7,092 bases of DNA from Asaia bogorensis (GCA_945873675.1 CAMCEP010000139.1:1-7092); one strand, 5' to 3'; positions 1 to 6,210 are shown, counted from the first letter of the stretch. The notes: a model not told the origin generated them from the sequence alone. Numbers and translations: made by a program.

Positions 1-855
1 AGTGACCTGATCCGCGAAGAAGGTCAGATGTATCTGTATCGGAATGAGGAACAGCTCGCGAAGGACAATGCCTCCCTAACGCTGCGGCAGAAGCATGGGC
101 TGAAGGTGCAAAAGCTGGTCGGGCCAGCCTTGCGGGAATTGGAACCTGAAGTGTCCGAGGATTACCAGATTGGCCTTTATCTGCCTGATCACGGTTCCTG
201 CGTGAATCCAGCGCGGTTGGCTGCCGTGGTGGCCAATGGCGTGCGCCGCATGGGGGGTGAGATTCGCGTCGCCGAAGTGCAGGCGATTCTGACTGAGGGC
301 AAGCGCGTGGTTGGCGTACGCTGCGCGGGGGAAGATATCGCTGCTGATCAGATTGTGCTCGCCGCCGGTTCCTGGTCCGCGCGTTTGCTGGCACCGCTTG
401 GGCTGAAGGTGCCTTTGGAAACCCAGCGCGGTTATCACGTGATGCTGCCGGATGCCGGCGTGCGCGTCGGGCGCGTACTCTCACCCGCTGATCGCAAGGT
501 TTTTATCAGCCCGATGGAAGAAGGCTTGCGTGTGGCAGGTTCGGTGGAGATTGCAGGGCTTGATGCGCCACCCACGGAATCGCGCGCCATGCTGTTGCTG
601 GATGATCTGAAAAAGGTTTTCCCCAAGGCGCGCACGGAAGGCGGCAAGATCTGGATGGGTCATCGGCCTTGCCTGCCCGATAGCGTGCCGGTCATGGGGC
701 CGGTCAGCGCCTGGCAGGGGCTTTATTGCGCTTTTGGTCATGGGCATTTGGGCCTGACGGGTTCAGCGCCGACCGGTGCGCTGATGGGCGCTTTGGTTGC
801 GGGCGAAAAGCCCAATTTCGATTTCGCGCCCTTTGCGGCGGAACGTTTTGCTTGA
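1..855 (+). CDS. DadA-like FAD-dependent amino-acid dehydrogenase, C-terminal part (5' truncated by window)
   Basis: The reading frame is open from base 1, so the true start and the N-terminal FAD-binding GxGxxG lie outside the window; 284 codons plus TGA are visible. The family (DAO/DadA flavoproteins) oxidises D-amino acids or secondary amines to imino/oxo acids and passes electrons to FAD and usually on to the respiratory chain. Seen here, numbering from base 1: an AAGSWS segment near residues 121-126, which closes the FAD-binding domain in this family; GHRP-x2-PDS-x-PVMG at about 220-233; and FGHGHLGLT at about 245-253, the C-terminal FAD/substrate motif of DadA-like enzymes. The middle part (about 60-130) is the substrate-domain and second Rossmann crossover. 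It leads an operon with two SDR genes, the first starting 14 nt after its stop. The substrate cannot be told: D-amino acid, hydroxyproline or an N-alkyl amino acid are all possible. Family assignment is firm, specificity unknown. Confidence 0.9.
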   Translation, partial: SDLIREEGQMYLYRNEEQLAKDNASLTLRQKHGLKVQKLVGPALRELEPEVSEDYQIGLYLPDHGSCVNPARLAAVVANGVRRMGGEIRVAEVQAILTEGKRVVGVRCAGEDIAADQIVLAAGSWSARLLAPLGLKVPLETQRGYHVMLPDAGVRVGRVLSPADRKVFISPMEEGLRVAGSVEIAGLDAPPTESRAMLLLDDLKKVFPKARTEGGKIWMGHRPCLPDSVPVMGPVSAWQGLYCAFGHGHLGLTGSAPTGALMGALVAGEKPNFDFAPFAAERFA

Positions 856-869
856 GGGGGAAGAAGGCG

Positions 870-1673
870 ATGGGACAGGTTCAAGGTAAGGTCGCGCTGA
901 TCACTGGCGCCGCGGCGGGTATTGGCGCCGCTTGTGCGGAGGCTCTCGCCGCCGAAGGGGCGCGCGTGGTGCTGACCGACCTGGATGATGCGCGTGGTGA
1001 GGCGCTGGCTGCGAAGCTCCGCGACGCCGGGCATCAGGCGCTGTATCTTCACCAGGATGTGGTGGATGAGGCGCGCTGGGCTGAGGTGATCGCCGCCACT
1101 GAAGCGCAATTCGGGCGTCTTGATGTGCTGGTTTCCAACGCCGGTATCGCCATCATGAAACCCTTGCTGGATATGACGCTTGCCGAATGGCGGCGGCAGA
1201 ATGCCGTGAATATTGATGGTGTGTTTTTGTCCGTGAAATACGCCATTCCGGCCATGCGCCGCGCGGGCGGTGGTTCCATCATCATGATGTCGTCCATCGC
1301 CGGCATTCGCGGCTCCGCCGGGCTTGCTGGCTATTCGGCGAGCAAGGGTGCGGTGAGGCTATTGTCAAAATCTGTCGCGCTTGAATGCGCCGGCGCGCGG
1401 GATGGTATTCGCTGCAATTCTGTCCATCCCGGCGTGATTGAAACCGATATCTGGCAGAAAATGCCACAAGGCAGCCCGGGCGGGCGCAATGCGCCGATTG
1501 ATCCGCACCAATTGGCAGCGAATATTGTGCCATTGGGTGAAGCCGGCACGGCGGCCGATATAGCTGCGGGCGTGGTGTTCCTTGCTTCCGACGCATCGCG
1601 TCACATGACAGGCAGTGAATTGGTGATTGATGGCGGGTCAACCGCCGGCCGCGCTGGCACCATGCCGCGTTGA
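870..1673 (+). CDS. Short-chain dehydrogenase/reductase (classical SDR), probably NAD(H)-dependent
   Basis: A 267-residue classical SDR, the usual length. Motifs in order: TGAAAGIG at 12-19 (dinucleotide-binding loop); acidic residues D37/D39 at the end of strand beta2, which normally favour NAD(H) over NADP(H); D63 (adenine contact); SNAG at 89-92, with Ser in place of the usual first Asn; N114; the catalytic set S142, Y155, K159 (YSASK); and HPG at 186-188. The family oxidises secondary alcohols or reduces ketones on small molecules. By eye it resembles the cyclic-alcohol and hydroxysteroid dehydrogenase branch, but no substrate can be assigned. I chose ATG 870 because GGGGGAAGAAGG (856-867) lies just upstream and the protein then starts as SDRs do; the frame is open back to 726, but that part overlaps the preceding gene. 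It sits 14 nt after the flavoenzyme and 16 nt before a second SDR, so cotranscription is likely. Confidence 0.92.
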   Translation: MGQVQGKVALITGAAAGIGAACAEALAAEGARVVLTDLDDARGEALAAKLRDAGHQALYLHQDVVDEARWAEVIAATEAQFGRLDVLVSNAGIAIMKPLLDMTLAEWRRQNAVNIDGVFLSVKYAIPAMRRAGGGSIIMMSSIAGIRGSAGLAGYSASKGAVRLLSKSVALECAGARDGIRCNSVHPGVIETDIWQKMPQGSPGGRNAPIDPHQLAANIVPLGEAGTAADIAAGVVFLASDASRHMTGSELVIDGGSTAGRAGTMPR

Positions 1674-1689
1674 TGGAAGGAATACCCGC

Positions 1690-2463
1690 ATGAAGACCGC
1701 CCTGGTTACCGGTGCCGCACGCGGCATCGGCCTTGCTGTCGCCCGCCGCTTTTTGGCCGAGGGTTGGAATGTCGCGCTGCTCGATATCAATGCGGCACAA
1801 CTGCGCGAAACCATGGCGGCGCTGGCGGAGCCTGCAAAAACCCTTGAGATCATCTGCGATGTTTCAGACCCATCAGCCATCGCTGCCGCCGTGCGCCAGG
1901 CCGCGGCGCATTTCGGGCGCTTGGATGCGCTGGTGAATAATGCCGGCATCGCCATTTTCAAACCCATTCTGGAAACCACGCCGGAAGATTGGGCGCGCGT
2001 GCTGGCGGTGAACCTGACCGGGCCCTTCCTGGCGGCACAAGCAGCGGCACCGATCATGGCAGAGGCTGGCGGCGGGGCGATGGTGAATATCACCTCCATC
2101 TCTGGGCTTCGCGCTTCAACGCTGCGGGTTGCTTATGGCACCAGCAAGGCCGGGCTTGCGCATCTGACGAAACAGCAGGCGGTGGAATTCGCAAGCCTTG
2201 GCATACGCGTGAATGCGGTCGCCCCCGGCCCGGTTGATACCGCCATGGCGAAGGCCGTGCATACGCCTGAAATTCGCGCGGATTACCATGATCATTTGCC
2301 GCTCAATCGCTATGGTTTGGAAGCGGAATTGGCGGAGGCTGTGTTCTTCCTATGCAGCGACCGCGCGAGCTACCTGACCGGCCAGGTAATTGCCGTGGAT
2401 GGTGGGTTTGATGCGACCGGCATTGGCCTGCCGACGCTACGGGCGGAACGGAGAAATCTTTAG
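1690..2463 (+). CDS. Short-chain dehydrogenase/reductase (classical SDR), second of a tandem pair
   Basis: A 257-residue complete classical SDR. TGAARGIG at 7-14, D32 at the end of beta2 (NAD(H) preference), D57, NNAG at 83-86, N108, catalytic S136, Y149, K153 (YGTSK), and PG at 179-180. The C-terminal VDGG segment (237-239 region) followed by a short tail is normal for the family. The start is ATG 1690, with GGAAGGAA at 1675-1682 and a 7-nt spacer. It lies 16 nt after the preceding SDR and probably belongs to the same mRNA. Both tandem SDRs share NAGIAI-x-KP just after the NAG motif and act in the same operon as a DadA-like flavoenzyme, so a stepwise oxidation of related intermediates is plausible (inference). 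Its TAG stop overlaps the TAA stop of the convergent Fe-ADH gene. No specific substrate is recognised. Confidence 0.92.
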   Translation: MKTALVTGAARGIGLAVARRFLAEGWNVALLDINAAQLRETMAALAEPAKTLEIICDVSDPSAIAAAVRQAAAHFGRLDALVNNAGIAIFKPILETTPEDWARVLAVNLTGPFLAAQAAAPIMAEAGGGAMVNITSISGLRASTLRVAYGTSKAGLAHLTKQQAVEFASLGIRVNAVAPGPVDTAMAKAVHTPEIRADYHDHLPLNRYGLEAELAEAVFFLCSDRASYLTGQVIAVDGGFDATGIGLPTLRAERRNL

Positions 2464-3599
2464 AGAGCTAAACTCAGGATTTCCTCCAAATCCGCCGCCC
2501 CGCGCACAGGGCGCGGATTGGTCGCGATGGGCGCATCGCCGGTCCAGCGCGCGGCAAGGCCCGCGATTTCCGCTTCCGTGATCCCTTGCTGATGCAAACG
2601 CGTGGGCAGGCCGAGCCCCGCGACAAAATCCTCAATCGCCGGGCCTGCTTCTGCGCCGCCAAAAATCGCTGCGATATCTGCTTGCCGCGCCGCATTCACC
2701 GGCGCATTCCAGCGCATCACCGCATGCAGCATCAGGCAAGAAGTGATGCCATGCGGCACGCCGCGCGCCGCGCCCAGAATATAGCCAAGCCCATGGCTGG
2801 CACCGACCGCAACACCCGCCCAGCCGCCCTGCACAGAAAGCCAAGCCGCTTGCTGACATAGTGCCCGTGCGCGTAAATCCCCCGCTGCCTCAGCCACGCG
2901 CGGCAGGCCATCAGCCAGCATCAACATGGCTTGGCGCGATACCGCATCAGAAAAGGGCGCGGGTTCCAGGGCGCACCAGCGCTCCGCCGCGTGATCCAAG
3001 GCGCGAATGCCTGATGAGAGAAAAAGCTCCGCCGGCGTTTCCAATGTCGCAGCCGGGTCAAGCAGAACAGCGCGCGGCACCATCCAGGGGTCAAGCGCGC
3101 GATACTTCCGCCCCTCGGCCAAATCCGTATAGCCGGCATGGGGCGCAAATTCGGCGGCTGAAAGCGTGGTTGGCACCGCAACCAAACGCGGCGAGGGCGC
3201 TGCGCCATCCCAGGCACCTGGCGATGCGCCACGAGACACCGCCGCTTCAATCAGTGACGCGCGATCCGTAATGCCGCGCCAAACCGCAAGGGAAGCGACC
3301 TTCGCGCCATCAATCACCGAACCGCCACCAAGTGCCACAACCAATTCAGCGCGGCTTTCGCGCAGCAGCACAGCCAATGCCAACACATCTTCAACCGGGC
3401 TATGGGCGCGCATGGCAGCGGTTTCCGCCACCAGCCGCGCGCCCAAGGCTTCGCGCACTGTTGCCGCGATGCGGCTACCCGCGAGTGATCTTGTGGTGAC
3501 CAGTGCAATGCGTTCTGCGCCAGCAACCTCAGCCGGCAATGCTTCAGCCACTGATACATCATGATAAACTCGCGCCTGGGCCGGCCATTGGTGCAGCAT
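2460..3599 (-). CDS. Iron-type alcohol dehydrogenase family protein, maleylacetate-reductase-like
   Basis: A 379-residue protein of the Fe-ADH/dehydroquinate-synthase-like fold, of usual length. GGGSVIDGAK at 91-100 is the family's NAD(P)-binding signature, PTT at 143-145 follows, and histidines H203 (ALDHAAE), H269 (GASHGLG) and H283 (VPHG) mark the helical metal/substrate domain. The family reduces ketones/aldehydes or maleylacetate with NAD(P)H. Aligned by eye to E. coli FucO, two of the four metal ligands seem replaced: R199 where Asp196 would be and V265 where His263 would be. The loop between H269 and H283 is also longer. This pattern, and the SAAEFAPHAGYTD-type segment after PTT, point to the maleylacetate-reductase-like branch, which may not use iron. 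I chose ATG 3599 because it starts 4 nt after the upstream crotonase gene ends, with GGAAGGGG upstream; the frame runs open to 3740 but overlaps that gene. It is last in the minus-strand operon and meets the plus-strand SDR tail to tail. Confidence 0.88.
   Translation of the reverse strand: MLHQWPAQARVYHDVSVAEALPAEVAGAERIALVTTRSLAGSRIAATVREALGARLVAETAAMRAHSPVEDVLALAVLLRESRAELVVALGGGSVIDGAKVASLAVWRGITDRASLIEAAVSRGASPGAWDGAAPSPRLVAVPTTLSAAEFAPHAGYTDLAEGRKYRALDPWMVPRAVLLDPAATLETPAELFLSSGIRALDHAAERWCALEPAPFSDAVSRQAMLMLADGLPRVAEAAGDLRARALCQQAAWLSVQGGWAGVAVGASHGLGYILGAARGVPHGITSCLMLHAVMRWNAPVNAARQADIAAIFGGAEAGPAIEDFVAGLGLPTRLHQQGITEAEIAGLAARWTGDAPIATNPRPVRGAADLEEILSLAL
2477..2519. terminator. Candidate terminator-like inverted repeats at a convergent gene junction
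   Basis: There is no spacer between the convergent genes, so any terminator must lie inside coding sequence. Just beyond the plus-strand stop, inside the 3' end of the Fe-ADH gene, are two overlapping inverted repeats. GGATTT/AAATCC (2477-2482 and 2488-2493) forms a 6-bp stem with a 5-nt loop. AATCCGC (2489-2495) pairs with GCGGATT (2513-2519), extended inward by GCCC/GGGC (2497-2500 and 2509-2512) with one bulged base, giving an 11-bp stem. Neither is followed by a T-tract in either direction, so an intrinsic terminator is not shown. In GC-rich coding sequence such pairing can also be chance. Confidence 0.25.
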
Positions 3600-3603
3600 C
3601 GCT

Positions 3604-4392
3604 TCAGCCCCTTCCGCCAGCGAAGAAGCGCGAAAAATCCGGCTTGCGCTTTTCCTGAAACGCCGCGACGGCTTCCGCCGCTTCCGGCCCGCGCAACAAG
3701 GCGCCGAAGGCTGCGAATTCAACCTGCATATGTTCGGCAATGCGCGCTACATCAGAACGCCGCAGCAGCGCCTTGGTTTGCGCCATGGCGGCGGGGGGCT
3801 TGGCCGCCAAAGCGCGCGTCTTTCCTTCCGCATGCGCCAGCAATTCGGCTGCGGGCACCACGGCATTGATGATGCCAGCGCGCAACGCCACTTCCGGCGC
3901 AAAGGCTTCGCCCAGCATCAGCAATTCATTGGCGAGCAATTGGCCACCACGCATTGGCACCAGCAGGGAAGACCCACCTTCCGGACACAACCCCAGATCC
4001 ACAAAGGGCATGCGGAAGATGGCATTGTCCCCGGCATAGACTAGGTCACAATGCAGCAGCAGCGTCGTGCCAATGCCAATCGCATAACCCGCCACTGCCG
4101 CCACCACAGGCTTCGGGCATTCCGCCAGCGCCGCCAACATTTCCCGCGCGGGGGAGGGGACTTCGGCCTGCTGTTCCCCGCGCGCCCTGAAATCCGCGAC
4201 ATCATTACCGGAGGTAAAACAGGCATCGCCGCCCGTGATCATCACGGCGCGGATTGCAGGTTCGGTCGCGGCGTCCCGCAACGCCACTGCCATCGCGCCA
4301 TACATCGCCCGCGTCAGCGCGTTTTTCTTTTCCGGGCGGTTCAGGCGAATGATGCGCAGCCCCGCATCATCGGTGATCTCGATTTCGGACAT
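3604..4392 (-). CDS. Enoyl-CoA hydratase/isomerase (crotonase) family protein, enoyl-CoA isomerase-like
   Basis: A 262-residue crotonase-fold protein, of usual length. FTSGND at 59-64 supplies the first oxyanion-hole segment, and GYAIGIG at 102-108 the second, followed by HCDLVYA. Classical hydratases carry two catalytic glutamates (Glu144/Glu164 in rat crotonase). By eye those positions are T110 and F130 here, while a PEGG motif places E138 where the peroxisomal delta3,delta2-enoyl-CoA isomerases (ECI1/ECI2 type) have their single catalytic Glu. So a double-bond-shifting isomerase is more likely than a hydratase; this comes from an alignment made from memory. It would act on a CoA thioester in the cytoplasm. 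The start is ATG 4392, with GAGGAA about 7 nt upstream; a TTG start at 4446 would add 18 residues but lacks such support. Its TGA is 4 nt from the Fe-ADH start, so the two are probably coupled in translation. Confidence 0.88.
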   Translation of the reverse strand: MSEIEITDDAGLRIIRLNRPEKKNALTRAMYGAMAVALRDAATEPAIRAVMITGGDACFTSGNDVADFRARGEQQAEVPSPAREMLAALAECPKPVVAAVAGYAIGIGTTLLLHCDLVYAGDNAIFRMPFVDLGLCPEGGSSLLVPMRGGQLLANELLMLGEAFAPEVALRAGIINAVVPAAELLAHAEGKTRALAAKPPAAMAQTKALLRRSDVARIAEHMQVEFAAFGALLRGPEAAEAVAAFQEKRKPDFSRFFAGGRG

Positions 4393-4469
4393 TTGGCGTT
4401 CCTCAAACAAAAATGGGCGGGATGGTCGCGGCAATCCAGCGCGCAATCATGCCCGCTTCAGGAAGTGCG
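4393..4469 (-). other. 77-nt spacer in the minus-strand operon with a 15-codon ORF
   Basis: This is the only sizeable gap within the minus-strand operon. It holds the SD of the crotonase gene (GAGGAA near 4398-4403) and, on the minus strand, a short ORF from ATG 4450 to TGA 4403 reading MIARWIAATIPPIFV. The ORF is open further upstream into the SDR 3' end in a different frame. Its stop overlaps the crotonase SD. No convincing SD precedes the ORF, so it may be chance, a coupling peptide, or the tail of a lost gene. I see no terminator hairpin. Confidence 0.2.
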
Positions 4470-5240
4470 TCAAATCGCCGTATAGCCGCCATCCACCGCC
4501 CAGGAGACACCCGTCACAAAGCTTGCTTTCGGGCTACAAAGCCATACCACCGCTTCGGCGATCTCCCCTGCCTTGCCCATGCGCGCCATTGGCACGCGCG
4601 CCAGAATGCGCCCACCGCGCCGGCGCATCGTCTCCTCGGTCATTGGTGTCTCGATATAGCCCGGACAAACCGCATTAACGCGGATGTTATCTTCGGCATG
4701 GTCAGCCGCCGCCGTCTTCGTGAGACCCACCACACCATGCTTTGCTGCTACATAGGCAGAGGAGGTAGCCGATCCGACCAACCCCAGGATCGAGGCGGTA
4801 TTGATGATGACGCCGCCCGAACCCTGCGCACGCATTTGTGCCACTTCATGCCTCAGGCATAGCCAAACGCCAGTCAGGTTCACATCAATCAAGCGGCGCC
4901 ATGCTTCGGGCGCGACATCCGCGATTTTCTGCCCCCCGGCATTTACCTGATACGGGGCGATGCCGGCATTGTTAAAGGCGCAGTCAAGGCTACCATAGGC
5001 ATCCACCGCCCGGGCGATCATGGCTTTTACCGCGTCATCATCCGTGACATCACAGGCGATGGCGAGCGCTTGGCCACCCATCGCCTCGATCTCGGTGACA
5101 GTGCTTTGCGCCGCCTCCTCCAGGATATCCGCCACCGCCACCCGCGCTCCCTCGCGCGCAAAAGCCAGGGCGGTAGCGCGCCCTATGCCAGAGGCGCCGC
5201 CAGTCACGAGCGCGATCTTGCCCTCCAGATTGCGTGTCAT
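4470..5240 (-). CDS. Short-chain dehydrogenase/reductase (classical SDR), probably NAD(H)-dependent
   Basis: A 256-residue classical SDR. TGGASGIG at 13-20, D38 at the end of beta2 (NAD(H) preference), D64, NNAG at 90-93, N121, catalytic S150, Y163, K167 (YVAAK), PG at 193-194, and the usual C-terminal VDGGYTAI end. Between NAG and the next helix there is a slightly long loop (about 95-110, containing NAGGQK) that may shape the substrate pocket. The start ATG 5240 is well placed: AGGAAAGG on the minus strand (5255-5248) lies 7 nt upstream. That SD is embedded in the last codons of the upstream 36-codon ORF, whose stop lies only 3 nt before this start, so coupled translation is likely. The next gene down is the isomerase-like crotonase after 77 nt. 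The reaction is alcohol/ketone interconversion on an unknown substrate. Confidence 0.92.
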   Translation of the reverse strand: MTRNLEGKIALVTGGASGIGRATALAFAREGARVAVADILEEAAQSTVTEIEAMGGQALAIACDVTDDDAVKAMIARAVDAYGSLDCAFNNAGIAPYQVNAGGQKIADVAPEAWRRLIDVNLTGVWLCLRHEVAQMRAQGSGGVIINTASILGLVGSATSSAYVAAKHGVVGLTKTAAADHAEDNIRVNAVCPGYIETPMTEETMRRRGGRILARVPMARMGKAGEIAEAVVWLCSPKASFVTGVSWAVDGGYTAI

Positions 5241-5243
5241 GGT

Positions 5244-5354
5244 TCAGCCTTTCCTGTCTTGCGCCGGCGCTGATGCGTGTTGCAGCGCTGGAAAGCGCGG
5301 CACGGCATCATGGAAGGTCAGCGGCTTGAAGCTGGCGGGCGAATACGGCGTCAT
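5244..5354 (-). CDS. 36-codon ORF upstream of an SDR; possible truncated amidase N-terminus or coupling peptide
   Basis: The minus-strand ORF starts at ATG 5354 behind a perfect AGGAGG (5365-5360) with a 5-nt spacer, the best SD in the window, and ends in TGA 3 nt before the SDR start. It has no membrane segment or signal peptide. Residues 10-21, KPLTFHDAVPRF, look to me like the opening of a group of amidase-signature proteins, whose sequence would then continue into a long enzyme. Here the ORF instead turns into an Ala/Pro/Gln-rich tail and stops. One reading is a gene remnant left by a deletion that fused an amidase start to the SDR leader. Another is a genuine short leader whose translation feeds the SDR. 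The amidase resemblance is from memory and uncertain; that the ORF is a real translation unit is better supported by the SD. The frame is open back to 5438, but with no comparable SD. Confidence 0.45.
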   Translation of the reverse strand: MTPYSPASFKPLTFHDAVPRFPALQHASAPAQDRKG

Positions 5355-5370
5355 GGCGGCCTCCTGTTTC

Positions 5371-5399
5371 CCGATGCTCACCCACCGCGCGGGTATCGG
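5371..5399. repeat. Interrupted inverted repeat, possible operator or leader hairpin
   Basis: CCGAT (5371-5375) and ACCC (5380-5383) pair with GGGT (5391-5394) and ATCGG (5395-5399). This gives nine base pairs with a 4-nt bulge on the left arm and a 7-nt loop. It lies in the divergent region just upstream of the 36-codon ORF's SD, so it could be an operator or a hairpin in that mRNA leader. Chance pairing is not excluded at this GC content. Confidence 0.25.
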
Positions 5400-5400
5400 C

Positions 5401-5430
5401 AAGCCCGCCTTCCCGTGGCATAAAGCCCGC
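5401..5430. repeat. Direct repeat AAGCCCGC x2, 22-bp period
   Basis: AAGCCCGC occurs at 5401-5408 and again at 5423-5430, 22 bp from start to start, close to two helical turns. It sits in the centre of the divergent region, where a transcription factor binding the same DNA face twice would be placed. The motif is short and GC-rich, so support is weak. Confidence 0.2.
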
Positions 5431-5453
5431 GAAAACAAAGCGGAGGAGAGCCC

Positions 5454-6203
5454 ATGTCACGCAAAGTCATGATGATCACCGGCGCCGGGCGCGGCATTGG
5501 CGCGGCTACCGCGCGCATGGCCGCCGCCCGCGGCTATGACCTATGCCTGACCTATCAGAAGGATAGCGCCAGCGCCGAAGTGGTGCAGCGCGATTGCGAA
5601 GCCGCAGGCGCCAAGGTGCTTTTGCTGCAAGGCTCGGTCGAGGATGAAGCGCATGCGATTGGCGCCTTTGAAGCGGTCATGAAGCATTTCGGGCGCATTG
5701 ATGTGCTGGTGAATAATGCCGGCGGCACAGGCCCGCGCGGGCGGTTGGAGACGATCACCCATGCCGGCTGGGCCAATACCATGGGCGCCAATGTCACCGG
5801 CCTTGCCATGTTCTGCCGGGAAGCGGTCAAGCGCATGTCCACCAAGCAGGGCGGCAAAGGGGGGGCGATTGTGAATGTTTCCTCCCGCGCGTCAGAACTC
5901 GGCAGTGCGGGCGAATATGTGCATTACGCGGCCAGCAAGGCAGCCGTGGATACGCTCACCATCGGCCTTGCGCGCGAAGTCGCGCAGGAAGGCATGCGGG
6001 TGAATGCGGTGAACCCTGGCTTGATTGAAACCGAAATCCATGCGCGTGGCGGCGCGCCGGATCGGCTCGCGCGGCTTGGGCCGCTGGTGCCCATGGGCCG
6101 GCCTGGCAAGCCCGAAGAAGTGGCGGAATGCATTCTGTTCCTGGCATCTGATGCCGCTTCCTATGTGACCGCTTCTTGCATGCAGGTGGGGGGCGGGCGC
6201 TGA
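5454..6203 (+). CDS. Short-chain dehydrogenase/reductase (classical SDR), probably NADP(H)-dependent
   Basis: A 249-residue SDR of the FabG/YgfF-like type. TGAGRGIG at 9-16, NNAG at 87-90, N113, Y158 and K162 (YAASK), with S144 as the likely catalytic serine, 14 residues before the Tyr. NPG at 187-189 and a GGGR C-terminal end follow. Unlike the other three SDRs, the end of beta2 reads Y34-Q35-K36 with no acidic residue, which normally means NADP(H). The segment after beta3 reads QGSV, lacking the usual Asp. The EYVHYAASK region resembles YgfF-like proteins often annotated as glucose 1-dehydrogenase-like; the true substrate is unknown. The start ATG 5454 has GGAGGAG (5442-5448) 5 nt upstream. 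It is the first gene of a plus-strand unit followed 44 nt later by a flavoenzyme, and runs divergently from the NAD-type SDR operon. Confidence 0.92.
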   Translation: MSRKVMMITGAGRGIGAATARMAAARGYDLCLTYQKDSASAEVVQRDCEAAGAKVLLLQGSVEDEAHAIGAFEAVMKHFGRIDVLVNNAGGTGPRGRLETITHAGWANTMGANVTGLAMFCREAVKRMSTKQGGKGGAIVNVSSRASELGSAGEYVHYAASKAAVDTLTIGLAREVAQEGMRVNAVNPGLIETEIHARGGAPDRLARLGPLVPMGRPGKPEEVAECILFLASDAASYVTASCMQVGGGR

Positions 6204-6210
6204 TCCCGCA

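Larger units (their letters stand above)
5355..5453. promoter_or_regulatory. Divergent regulatory region between two operons
   Basis: These 99 nt separate the minus-strand unit (first start codon at 5354) from the plus-strand SDR (5454). Each side has a strong SD: AGGAGG on the minus strand (5365-5360) and GGAGGAG on the plus strand (5442-5448). Promoters for both directions should lie here if the short ORF is the first in its unit. I do not see convincing -35/-10 boxes; CATAAA at 5419-5424 is the only AT-rich hexamer and has no good partner. Two repeat structures in the region are listed separately. Confidence 0.5.

Noticed and set aside
726..869. 48-residue N-terminal extension of the first SDR
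   Set aside because: It would lie inside the flavoenzyme gene in another frame and precede the normal SDR start; the SD at 856-867 supports ATG 870.
1282..1800. Minus-strand open frame of 172 codons over the two tandem SDRs
   Set aside because: It spans the junction of two well-supported plus-strand genes and shows no domain or SD support.
3600..3740. 47-residue N-terminal extension of the Fe-ADH
   Set aside because: The extension is Arg-rich and overlaps the upstream crotonase gene; ATG 3599 has an SD and fits the family start.
4393..4446. 18-residue N-terminal extension of the crotonase from a TTG
   Set aside because: ATG 4392 has GAGGAA at normal spacing and starts directly with the family's first strand.
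5020..5472. Plus-strand open frame of 150 codons across an SDR start, the 36-codon ORF and the divergent region
   Set aside because: It lies antisense to a clear SDR, has low-complexity Ala/Ser-rich composition and no recognisable domain; it is a shadow of GC-rich coding sequence.
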